A stretch of 64,000 bases of DNA, from positions 2,294,001 through 2,358,000 of the forward strand of contig OZ220731.1 of assembly GCA_965116785.1 (NCBI GenBank). Reading direction: 5' to 3'. Shown piece after piece: positions 24,604-34,700 of the stretch (position 1 is its first letter; the number at the start of each line of letters is the position of its first letter). The notes beneath the pieces are model-generated. The model was not told the origin of the DNA, did not search any database, and was given only the letters and a program-made list of their open reading frames with translations. The translations under genes were made by a program, and so were the position numbers. Source of the DNA: Bin87 sp965116785. Its GTDB lineage: Bacteria > Chloroflexota > Dehalococcoidia > Lucifugimonadales > UBA3495.

Positions 24604-26301
24604 ATGTCTATGATATTGAGACCAAGTTTCAGGATGTTCATTCCGGGTGTGCTGTGTGCCCTGTTGGCCCTCGCGGTGGCGTGCGGAGGAGTCGCCGCCC
24701 CCACGGAAGACGCCCCGCCGCCGGGCGCCACGCAGCCGCCGTCTCAAGCGACCGGAGTATTAGAACGGCCGACGGCGCCGGCTGCTGCGGTTGAGAAACC
24801 TGCAACCGCCACTGTTGCCGGAGTTGAGCGTCCCATCCTGAACGCCGGCTACATCTGGCTGGACAGCCCGCTGGACCCGGTGGAGGGATCATGGGTCGCC
24901 ATTCAAGGGGGCATGGCGGAGAGCCTGTTTCGCCTGTCTGCCATCGATCTCAGCCCGGAGCCGTGGCTGGCCACGAGCGCTGAGCGGTTGGATCCGTTGA
25001 GTTGGGAGATTGAGCTACGCTCCGGTGTCAGGTTTCACAACGGTGCGGTGATGGACGCTGAAGCGGTCAAAGCGTCATTGGACAGGACCGTCCGGTTATC
25101 GCCGGGGGATGCGGAAAGGCTGGCGATTGAAAGCGTGGAAGTCAAAGATGACCAGACGGTCATCGTCACTACTTCGAAGCCGCGTCCGACACTGCCGGGG
25201 CTGTTGACCAATTCCAACACGGCCATCGTCAACGCGGCCGCGGCTGACGCTGCCGGTGAGGACAACTTCGTGACCGCGGAAGCGCTGACCGGCCCCTACA
25301 TCCCCACCGAGTACATTCGCAAAGAACGCCTGAGCAGCATGGCCAACGACGATTACTGGGGCGGAGTTCCCCTGCTGGCCGGCATCGAGTACATTGCCAT
25401 CCCGGACACCAACAGCCGGGAACTGGCCCTGCAAGCCGGCGACATTGACTTTGCCATCAACATATCTCCGGAAGGGGTGGAACACTTCAATTCCCTCCCC
25501 GGTCTGCACAGCCGGACGGCCGGAGAGGGCGCCTCGGTGGTGATGTGGTGGGTCAATTTCGAGCGGGGCCCGCTATCCGACCCGCTGGTACGCCAAGCCG
25601 TGAGCCATGCCATTGACCGGGAAAGCATCGCTGGAGTCGTTGCACCGGCGGGGACGGGTTCATTCGCCGACCTTTTGCTTCCGGAGGCGATGGCGTCCTG
25701 CCCCGGAGTGGCCGGGCCGAGTTACGACCCGCAGCGCGCCCGGGAGCTGCTGGCGGAAGCCGGTTACGCCGACAGCGACGGCGACGGTTACATGGACAAG
25801 GACGGGCAGGCTCTGGAGATAATTATCGGCGGCTACCCGCAGCGGTTCCAGCTGCCCATCATGGCGGAGGCCGCCCAAGCGATGCTTGCTGACGTCGGCA
25901 TCAAGGTCGACGTGCTCATCACCGAATGGTCGGTGGTAAAGGAGCCGGCCTGGGACCTCTTTGGATGGTTTAACAACGTGGTCGATGCCGGAGACCCGGT
26001 TTTGAACGTCAGCAAGTTCGTGGGACTGCACGCCGACGGCACCGACGGCGGAGCCAACAACTACGGACACTACTCCAATCCGGGGCTGGTGGACATCATA
26101 GCGCAGGCGGGGCCGGTGTCGGACATTCAGGAGCGGAAGGAAATCGCCTGCGAGGCATTGGCCGTGGTTGCCGCCGAAACCGCGGTTTTGCCGGTGGCGC
26201 ACGTATACATGATGTATGGTGTCAACGAGCACGTTGCCGGGTTCGAGCCACACCCGTATCGGCTCTATATGTTCGACCACCGCATCGGCCTCTCCGAGTG
26301 A
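24604..26301 (+). CDS. ABC transporter substrate-binding lipoprotein (family 5), second
   Basis: Start is the ATG at 24604 (MSMILRPSF); the longer frame to 24439 overlaps the end of the WD40 gene. The 565-residue product has a lipobox LAVAC with Cys27, a Pro/Thr-rich linker, and the family-5 core: WEIELRSGVRFHNGAVMDAEAVKASL, VRQAVSHAIDRESIAG, YDPQRARELLAEAGYADSDGDGYMD. No permease or ATPase follows; about 65 bp downstream only a decayed permease start is found, so this transporter probably lost its membrane part here or uses another operon's. Confidence 0.92.
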   Translation: MSMILRPSFRMFIPGVLCALLALAVACGGVAAPTEDAPPPGATQPPSQATGVLERPTAPAAAVEKPATATVAGVERPILNAGYIWLDSPLDPVEGSWVAIQGGMAESLFRLSAIDLSPEPWLATSAERLDPLSWEIELRSGVRFHNGAVMDAEAVKASLDRTVRLSPGDAERLAIESVEVKDDQTVIVTTSKPRPTLPGLLTNSNTAIVNAAAADAAGEDNFVTAEALTGPYIPTEYIRKERLSSMANDDYWGGVPLLAGIEYIAIPDTNSRELALQAGDIDFAINISPEGVEHFNSLPGLHSRTAGEGASVVMWWVNFERGPLSDPLVRQAVSHAIDRESIAGVVAPAGTGSFADLLLPEAMASCPGVAGPSYDPQRARELLAEAGYADSDGDGYMDKDGQALEIIIGGYPQRFQLPIMAEAAQAMLADVGIKVDVLITEWSVVKEPAWDLFGWFNNVVDAGDPVLNVSKFVGLHADGTDGGANNYGHYSNPGLVDIIAQAGPVSDIQERKEIACEALAVVAAETAVLPVAHVYMMYGVNEHVAGFEPHPYRLYMFDHRIGLSE

Positions 26302-26364
26302 AGGACGGGTGAGGGACGCTCCGATTGCAGCCGATGGCGTTGATAAAACGGCACGAGCGCATAC

Positions 26365-26470
26365 ATGGCCCGACGTCTGGCCACGCTGCCGGTGATGCTC
26401 GTAGGCATCTCGGGCGTCAGCTTCGCGCTGCTGAACCTGGCGCCGTGAGAAACGGCTGAGATCGTGTTTC
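26365..26470 (+). pseudogene. Remnant of a DppB-like ABC permease
   Basis: The ATG at 26365 opens MARRLATLPVMLVGISGV followed by FALLNLAP, the first helix and NLAP motif of DppB-type permeases, then a TGA at 26446-26448 where the family has a glycine (NLAPGD). The frame continues after the stop as ETAEIVFRQRSPGQ, still resembling the family (GDPAEIxLRQ). Beyond that similarity ends. This is the permease expected next to the upstream lipoprotein, now mostly deleted. Confidence 0.7.
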
Positions 26471-26516
26471 GCCAGCGCAGCCCTGGCCAATTGCCCACGT
26501 GGCACGGCCGACGCTT

Positions 26517-26649
26517 GGAGCGGGCGTCATATGGCTGGACAGCCCCGTAAACCCGGTCGGGAGCGGTCGGGCAGCCAACCGATCGGGAAGGTCGGGAACC
26601 AACCTCAGTCCCGAGCCGTGGGTGACCTCTCCGCAGAGCAACCCGTGGT
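26517..26649 (+). pseudogene. Remnant of a family-5 substrate-binding protein
   Basis: A short stretch reads GAGVIWLDSPVNPVGSG and, after a divergent part, NLSPEPWVTSP. It matches the intact lipoprotein's NAGYIWLDSPLDPVEGS and DLSPEPWLATS in the same order, with an internal deletion. It is a fragment of a second, lost copy. Confidence 0.65.
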
Positions 26650-26689
26650 AGGCCCGCCGATGATTTATGACACTCCCCGCTGTCCGCCA

Positions 26690-27282
26690 TCAACCAGATT
26701 TGCCGAATTGCGCCCCGTGCGCACAACACAAATGATGGCCAAGGTTGTTCCTATGAACAACCAGATGCGAGGCCGAATCGGTCTCATGACCGGTGTCAGC
26801 GACGGAACCGGCTGCGCCGCCTCCCAGGAACTGGCCCGTAATGGGCCTCAGGGTCATCATCATAGCCCGCAACTCCGCCAAGGCCGGAACCGCAGTGCAG
26901 CAGATCATCGTCGATACGGGCTACCCTGCAGCTGCGTACCCGTTGGCGACCTTTCGTCCCAACGCAGGTGTGTCGCGTCGCCGCCGAGGCGATGGAACTG
27001 GTGCCCCATCTGGACTTGCTGCTGAACAATGCCGGAGCGATCTTCCCGTCAGATAGGCGTAGCGCTGACGGTATCGAGATGACCTGCGCGCTGAACTACC
27101 TGAGCTACTTCCTGTTGACCAGCCTGGTGCTTGAACGTCTGTGGAAAACGGCACAGGCCCGGATTATCAATGTATCCTCTTGCGCGCATGAATCGCCGGG
27201 CAGGTTCCGGCTGGAAGACCTGCGCGAGCCTTCAAGCAATCGGGGATATCCAGGCTACAAACGCTCCAAGTTTTGCAACTAC
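26690..27282 (+). pseudogene. Degenerate duplicate of the SDR gene at 12.3 kb
   Basis: Three frames must be joined. Frame one from the ATG at 26754 gives MNNQMRGRIGLMTGVSDGTG (cf. MNNPMRGKICLITGGSDGIG), a second gives LRVIIIARNSAKAGTAVQQI, and a third gives RVAAEAMELVPHLDLLLNNAG through YKRSKFCN, where similarity stops. So there are at least two frameshifts and a 3' truncation (no LHPGL region). Similarity also extends about 60 bp upstream of the start, so the duplication included promoter-proximal DNA. Confidence 0.85.
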
Positions 27283-27916
27283 CCAAATCCCAGACTCGCG
27301 GAGGTCGATTCCGCGTACACCAAGGCAATGCTTAGCCTGGAACAGTCCCAGAACGCCATTGCGGCCATGACTGCTGGTTTCAACCGGAATCCAGACCGGC
27401 GCAAGGTAGATATGACCGCGGTGGACGACGACGCAAATCCGCTGGCTCACGCTCGCTATGCGGAAGGCTTTTAGCTCTAACGGCCTGCTGGTCGATGCCG
27501 GAGCCGATCTGGGGGCCCAGAACGAATGGGGCATGACCCCTCTGCTGTCAACGGTGGTCTCCGGTCACCCTGATCTCCGGCAGGCTCTTGTGGACATGGA
27601 CGGCGACGCGAACTTTGTGGTTCCTGACGGCAACCCAGTACTGTCCCACGCGATAAACGCTAACCGCACGGAGAACCTGCAAATCTGTTGGATGCAACCC
27701 CCCACGTACCCCAACGCAGACGGGCGCTCGAAAAAGGCCTTAGCCAGTCGGCTGGACTCGGGTGACCCGACGATGCGCATTCTGGAGAGCACCGGCGGCC
27801 GGTATTGGCAACCCTGGTGTCCAGGCGCTGCCTCACCAGGGCTGGTGTACAGTGCCATCAGCACCGCTCCGGTTCTCCCGACGGCCCACGCTATCGCCGC
27901 CGTTTACAAACAGTGA
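27283..27916 (+). pseudogene. Ankyrin-repeat protein remnant
   Basis: Joining two frames around 27474 gives ankyrin units: DDDANPLAHARYAEGF, then LLVDAGADLGAQNEWGMTPLL, VSGHPDLRQALVDMDGDAN and DGNPVLSHAINANR. The shift of frame inside a repeat and the fusion to the SDR remnant on the left show a broken gene. The second frame runs to 27916. No start or signal peptide can be assigned. Confidence 0.6.
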
Positions 27917-28256
27917 CCGTGCCCAGAAAACGGTCACTCTCCGCGTGTTTTGTACATTACGCATCCGTTGGGGAAGCGCGTCGGGTGCCGTCACGGACAT
28001 AGCCAATAGCGCTACGACCGCAGGGATTTGGTGTTTGGCCGGCGCATGCCGTCGACCAACCGGCCTGAAACTGCGATCTTGGGAGCCCAGAAGCCATTTC
28101 AGGGTCTCGTTCGGGTAGGATGCGCACCGCCGAGCTGACTGCCGCGCCGATTGTGCTGCCTGGATCGTTCGCTTGAATAAATGCGGGGATGATCGTTGAT
28201 GGCTCGACCGCCAAATGGCGAGCTGTACGTTTTGAACCGAGCTGAATGGTTCGGTC

Positions 28257-29725
28257 ATGGCATCAGATAGTGAAGCGCGGCTGGCGCGGGCTGCGCAGGT
28301 CGGATTTGTCATGCGCTCTTACCGGGAGGTTTTCTCAGAGCCCGGTAGACGGCGCGGTCTTTCCCAGGATGAGTTGCTGCGGCGGATGGCGGAGGTCGAC
28401 GAGTCTTATGGTCGACGGTTCAGCCATGCCACCGTGACCCGTTGGGAGGCCGGCACAACTCGACCCAACGTGCAGCGGCTCCGCATTTTCGGCAAGGCAT
28501 TGAACCTTTCCGAAACCGAGGTGGAGGGCCTCATTGTGTTGGCGGGACTGGCTCCGGATTTCGAGACTGCCCGCGAACATATGGGTGGTTCCGTCTCTTT
28601 CCCGGACCCCGTCGAAGAAGCCGGTCCCAGTCGCGACCCATCGACGGTTTCGAGGATGGCAGGAGCGGGCGGAGGCGAACCCGCAATCCCGGCATTTTTG
28701 CGTGCCGCGCTCCGTCGTCTGGCGTTTCGGCTCCTTCTGCCAGCCCTCTACGTGGTAGTGGGAGGCTACGCTCTGAGCGCAATGGGCTGGAATGATGACT
28801 GGATGCCACTGGCGTACTTGATGGTCACGTCGCTGCTGGTAATGACGCAGACGTTCGTCTGGCCGGACCGGCGGGAAGACTTGGGTGATCTTTACTGGGC
28901 TTCGATGTTTATTCTGCTGGCATGCCCGCCTTCCGGTTCGCTCCGTTGGGGTTGGACCAGTACGGCTTCTACCGAATCGGCGATTTGGCCGGAACCCATC
29001 TGCCTCACATGCTGATGCTGCCGGTAGCGGTGGCGCTGGCCGGATGTTCCGCTGTGACGTTCCAGTCGCTCTGGACGTGGCAGACCTCCGGTGCCAGGGC
29101 GGCACGCGGCGTTCTCGTCAGGGCGACATGGGCGATGATGCCCGCCACGTTGCTGTCTTATGGCCCGGTAATTGTCCTGTCCGGGACGGCAGTATGGCTC
29201 CAATCGACTGTGGCCATGCCGCTATTGGCGGGCACCATGGTCGCAATGCTGGTTATCAGGGACCCGGGAACCCGTCCTAATCGGGCCCAATGCCGTTTCC
29301 TGCTGTATGCGGCATTCACGATAGCCATCGTGGCATCCACCCTGGGTGCAGTGACTATTGCGATGGTCTATTGGACCCCGGACCTGCGGATGGTCCTGCC
29401 AGACCACAATCTGATGGGTTCGTGGGAGATTGACTTCCACCAGTTGGGGTACACGCAGTTGGGGTACACGCCGGAACAGGTGGTGAAGCGCCTGGACGTC
29501 GGCTATATGTGGTACAGCATGTGTGTCTTCGCATACATGGTGGCTGTCGCGGGCGGGAGTATGCTGATTGCGGTGTATCGCCTGGACGGCAAAGCCGGCA
29601 CCGGACCGGACGCGTTCCATTCGGAAACGCCCGAGGAGTCCCTGTCAGTGCGTCATGATGCCGGCGCCGGAATGCTGCGGTCGCTCCTGCCTCGCCCTGC
29701 GTTGCCTATGATTAGCAGGAGGTAA
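28257..29725 (+). pseudogene. XRE-type HTH regulator with polytopic membrane domain, frameshifted
   Basis: The ATG at 28257 opens an N-terminal Cro/CI-type HTH (RRGLSQDELLRRMAEVD, followed by HATVTRWEAGTTRPNVQRL, residues about 30-75). A linker leads to membrane helices from about residue 148. Near 28900-28925 the reading must pass to another frame, which then continues the membrane domain (LPHMLMLPVAVALAG, TLLSYGPVIVLSG, MLVIRDPG, AFTIAIVASTLGAVTIAMVYW, YMVAVAGGSMLIAVYRL) to the stop at 29725. As one protein it would be about 490 residues with around eight helices, a membrane-tethered regulator. Sequencing error or programmed frameshift cannot be excluded. Function is unknown. Confidence 0.65.
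29441..29470 (+). repeat. 15-bp tandem duplication inside the XRE membrane gene
   Basis: CAGTTGGGGTACACG occurs twice in a row (29441-29455 and 29456-29470), giving QLGYTQLGYT. It keeps the frame and looks like recent slippage. Confidence 0.85.
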
Positions 29726-30712
29726 ACGCTGCGGGGCCCGGAGGTCGGGCCGCGGGAGGAGTGTGCCCTGGTTGGGTGTCCAGCGTCTTCCTCGGCTGTC
29801 GATGGAACTGCCCGGGCGCTTCAGTGGAGGCATCCGGCCCGCATTCGCATCAGGACATGGCCAGAGGCTGCGACAGCGGCGCTGGCTCCGAGCGTCGAAT
29901 TTTCGTCAATACTCAGCGGTGGAATTCGCCTGCGCCTGCATCGGCCTCAGGTCCTCCGGCTGATTGGGTCAGCCGCAAATTTGACCCGGCATGCGGGTTG
30001 CAGCGGATACATCAGGCCGGTCGGGGATCCGTATTATTCCCGCCGTCGTTTGCGCTGAAACGTCCCAAAGCCAGGCATTTGGGTGTTCCACCAACGCGGA
30101 CGAAGCAACTTTGCCGCGGTGACACCGCATCGGCTGGTGACCTCGGACATAGCTCGTGTCACTTTTGGCTGAATCAAGCTGACAACATCCTGTGCGCGGT
30201 GACCGTTTTCGCGAAGCGCGTGATTCTGACTTCGCGGGCTAGTACGATCGTTGCGGGGCCCATAGCCTCCAGCAATTTTTGAAAGGGAGGATATATCTCC
30301 GCATTTTGGAGACCCGTCCAGGTAGGCGCGACCATCCTGGGAAATCGGTTCGATCATTTCACGAAACGGGCGCATAGCTAGAGACCCCAAATGAACGGGG
30401 CTACGGACGGGTAGCCGCCCCAGACGTGGGTGGCCCCGCCTGCAGACCGGCCCTCCGACGCGTTCGGCACTCCGGTGGCGAACCGTTGGTTAGCGAACCC
30501 CAACACGGGAAACCTCAATATCCTTCGGGGATATTTTCAGTCTGTTGCTCATAGTCTGCAACAGCAACCCAGGGCTTGTTTCTGCGGTCCGATTCGCCAA
30601 GAGGCTGGTGGCGGCGGCATCCAAAAGATGCCTAAATGTGCCACGGATTCCTGCGGTCACCGGGTGGCGATGTACCTCAGAACCCCGGACATTTGGCAGA
30701 TGCTCGATAACA
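29726..30712. other. Non-coding region
   Basis: Nearly 1 kb with no supportable gene: the open frames here (for instance 29761-30282) have no ribosome site or recognisable motif. It ends at the IS982-like element, whose target site TAACA is at 30708-30712. Likely eroded DNA. Confidence 0.45.
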
Positions 30713-31618
30713 ACCATTGGTGCTAGTTAGTGTCAGAGGACGAATTGAGCAATGGAGCGGTGGATGCGTCCAGTTGCGTCGGGTTCCAGTCCGTCCCACT
30801 GCACCAGAATGTTGAAGGCCATCATCAGGTAGGCCAGATGCGCCTCAAACCCGCGCCAGGTCAGATGTCGCATCACCTTGCAGCCCCATACGGTAGTCAT
30901 CATGGAGAAGGTGGTTTCCACCGCCATACGTACGTTCCACTCTCCCCGTCGGCAAATCTTGACGTTGGCCGGGTCGCCTTTGGCGCGGTGAAAGCCGGTG
31001 TCGGCCAGGATGATCATCCGTCCGTCGTAGTGTTCCAGCAGGTGTCGGAAGGTCTGGTCATGCAGACTGGTCAAAAATCGGGGCCGTTCGACAGTCCCAA
31101 TCAGTGATCAATCCCAGTTGGTTGATCACGATGCCGAGCTTGCCCCCAACGATCCAGCGGTGATTGGACTTGCCCTTCTTGCCCGCCTGGTGGAAATCGC
31201 GCCCGGAGCGCACCGGATGGCACAGTTCAACGCCATAGCTGTCAGCGATGCCCAGAATGGTCGGCTGGGCCAGGAAGTAGCCGGTCCAGCAGGATTGGGT
31301 TTCCAGTCGGCGGAAGAGGCGGGTACGCTCCGGCAGTTTGGGGAAGAGATCGCCATAGTTGTCCTTGAGCCAATGGTAGAAGGGACGCTGCTTGACGTTC
31401 TTGATGGCGTGGAGTACGCCGATAGTGACCAGTTCGCTGAGGGAGAGCCGGGCCTGGGGATGGGGCGCCACCGGCGGGAGGGTATCGTCTATCTTGCAGT
31501 AAAGTTCGGTGATAAAATCGGCAATGTTCACGAGGTTCCCTGCTGTGGAGAGTGTCAACTCACAGCATATGGGAGCCTCGTGGCATTCTCAAAATCGTTT
31601 CAAACTAGCACCAAAGGT
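30713..31618 (-). mobile_element. IS982-like insertion sequence
   Basis: 906 bp bounded by imperfect terminal inverted repeats: ACCATTGGTGCTAG at the left and the complement of CTAGCACCAAAGGT at the right, differing at one base. Both ends are flanked by TAACA (30708-30712 and 31619-31623), a 5-bp target duplication. The size and the AC-starting ends fit IS982. It encodes one frameshifted transposase and lies 143 bp upstream of the giant surface-protein gene. Confidence 0.85.
30733..31558 (-). pseudogene. IS982-family transposase, split by a +1 shift
   Basis: The first part, from the ATG at 31558 to 31058, has ITELYCKIDDTLPP, the IS982 start, and ADSYGVELCHP (first catalytic Asp). The second frame (31074-30733) has MIILADTGFHRAKGD (second Asp region) and VRMAVETTFSMM (Glu). 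The join falls at ATTTTTG, about 31078-31084, and needs a +1 (or -2) shift. A run of five T could be a slippage site, so programmed frameshifting is possible; a simple indel is as likely. Joined length is about 275 residues, normal for the family. Confidence 0.8.
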
Positions 31619-31761
31619 TAACACGCCCGGGAGTTTTGGATAACCGCTAAGGAGGTATAAACAAACCGCAGACAGACATTCTCCATAACAGGTGAATACC
31701 CCCACCATAACTCGACGAACAGCCGGGCTAACCATAAATCGCCCGGAGACGGAGCATAACC

Positions 31762-34700
31762 GTGTTCACAATCATCAAAGGCAATGCAAAGATAATCAAA
31801 TACGCAATAACCGTTTCCACCACGATTTTCATCGCAACCATACTGCTCTTCGTTTCCAGTCACGACACGGTCAACGCCGGCGTCAACGCGCACCATCGCG
31901 GTTTCGACGTCGGATCCCAGCACGACAAGCCCGAAGGGGTGTGGTCCGACGGGGAGACCATGTGGATCCTGGACGACCGGGGAGACAGAAGCGAACTGAT
32001 CGCTTACCGGTTGGCAACGGGCGCCCGTCTGCCAGACAAAGACATCGACCTGTCCAGTAACAACGATAAACCGCAGGGGATAACGTCAGACGGCACCATC
32101 ATGTGGGTCGCGGACTGGGACGATAGAAAGATCTACGCGTACGACATCGATTCGCAATCCCGCGTGCCCAACCGGGATATCGACCTGACGGGCAGCAACG
32201 ACGCTCCGCGGGGCATTGCCACCGACACTCACTATATGTTTGTCGTCGACAAAGAGGACAAAAAGGTGTACGTGTACCTACTGTCCAACGGGCAATACCT
32301 GTCGACAATAACGTTCGCTCTGCACGGCAACAACGATCATCCCTGGGGAATCTGGTCAACACCACGCTCCCCTTCCAGTGAGTTATGGGTCACAGACCAC
32401 TCAGACGATATCGTGTACCGGTACGACTACGTTCGGGACACGAGCGACCCGGCGTTTCGACTTCCCGTCGGCAGCGGGGACCCCAAGGGCATCTGGTCTG
32501 ATGAAAAACACTTCTGGATCGTGGACGATGATGACGATCACGTCTACGCGGTGACCTACGAGGGTTTCAGGCAGCAGGGCGCCGACATCTCCATCTCCGG
32601 AACCACTGAACCCACCGGCGCCTGGACCGACGGAACGACAATCTGGGTCGGGAACAAAGGGGTAACTCACGACACTCTGCTCGCCTACGATCTGAGCGAC
32701 GGGACTCCCACGAACCCGAATTTCTTCCTGACGGACAACAACGAAGACCCGGTGGCCATGTGGTCGGACGACGCTCACATCTGGGTCTGCGACGCGGATG
32801 ACGGTCTGCTGTACGCCTATGAGAAAGACCAGATCGGGGCTTACAGCCCGTCGAATCTGAAAGCGCTGGCCTCCGGGAATGCGAACCCCACCGGCATCTG
32901 GTCAGACGGAGATGTGATGTGGGTAGCGGACAAGTCCGACGACAAGCTCTACGCCTACGAGTGGCCCCAGATGACGCGCCACGAAACCCGGGACATTACC
33001 CTGGATTCCGGCAATGACAATCCGGGCAACATCTGGTCCGACGGCGTGCACATCTGGGTATTCGACAGGACCCGCAAGAACGCCTACGCCTACAGCCTGG
33101 ACGACGGTGTCCGTCAACGGTCCCAGGAATTCCGTCCGGCCCCGCAAAATGACCGCTTCAGCGGGGGCATGACCGGCCACCGCCAACGCGTGTGGATCCT
33201 GGACACCCGGGACGAAAAACTGTACGCCTACCTGAAGCTCAACACCGAGCCTTCGTTCACCGCCGATTCGGTCCGGTTCGAAATACATCACAGCCTGCCC
33301 GTGACCGGCCTGGTTGGCGCACTGCCCGAGGCCACTGACGCGGACGGCGATTCGCTGACCTATCGACTCCGGGGCGCGGACTCCAGTCGATTTTACATCG
33401 ACCAAAATCTCCGCATCCGCAGCGGCGTTGGCGCGACATTCACGGGGGGCGAAAGCCTTTCGTTTGAAGCCACAGTCCACGACGGCAAGAGTCAGATAAA
33501 CAGGACCAATCAAAACGCCGACGACTACGCGACGATATACGTGGACGTGCTCCATAACGCCGACCCGGAATTCGTCATCCCCAACGTCGAATCGTTCATG
33601 GTTGCTGAAAACGCCTCGGAGACCGATGTGATCGCCGATCTGGACGTTACCGATCCGGATGGCGATACCCTGATATACGGGATAGACGCCTCGCCGACGC
33701 ATCCTTTCCAGGTGACCGACGGGCAGATCAAGCTGAAAGCGGGCGAGACCCTCGATTACGAAGGCACGACTTCTTACGACCTGACCGTCCGGGTGAGGGA
33801 CAACAAGGACGACAACGGCGGCGAAGACACCGGTTGGGACGACGATATCTCCATCACCATCGAGGTGACCAACGTCGATGAAGCCGGAACCGTCACGCTG
33901 GGATCCAACAACCCCGAGGTCAATGTCTCGCTGTCCGCATCCCTCACCGATCCTGACGGCTCCATCTCCGACCTCGCCTGGCAATGGCAGAGGGCGGATA
34001 CCGCCGATGCCACAACGTGGACCGATATCAGCGGAGCCACGGCGAGCAGTTACACGCCGGCCTCGGGTGATGCCGGGAAGTTCATCAGGGCTCGGGCGTC
34101 CTATGACGACGGCGAAGGAACGGACAAGACGGCGGTGGGCACGGCGAGCAACGCGGTATTGGCCGACACCCCCACCAACCAGTCGCCGTCCTTCACGGAG
34201 GGCACGACGGCCACACGGTCAGTCGGCGAGGACGGGACGGACGGCGATTTCGTCGGCGAGCCGATTACCGCCACCGACCCGGACATGGACGACACCTTGG
34301 CCTATCGCCTGATCGGCGAGCACGCCAATCGATTCGGCATAGATTTCAATACGGGCCAGATTTTCCTCAAGGTGCAGGCTTTTTTGAATTACGAGCGTCG
34401 GTCCTCCTACACCGTCAACGTGCGGGTCCGCGACAGCAAGGACGCCGACGGCGAAGACGACGTCCTGTGGGATGCCTTTATCGACGTTACGATCAACATC
34501 ATCGACGTGGACGAACCGGGCGAGATCGAGTTCGACAGCGACCACCCACAGGTGGGCACGGAGTTTGCCGCGGACCTGGACGACGAGGACCTCCCGATCA
34601 GCAACCTCTCATGGCAGTGGCAGACCGCCGACACGGCTGATGCCGCCAACTGGGTGGACGTTGACGGCGCCACCACCGCGGATTACACACCCGTGTTTGC

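Noticed and set aside
31840..33240. Tandem repeats as CRISPR-like array
   Set aside because: The repeats are protein-coding (WSDG blades) and vary in sequence and spacing; no short identical repeats with unique spacers.
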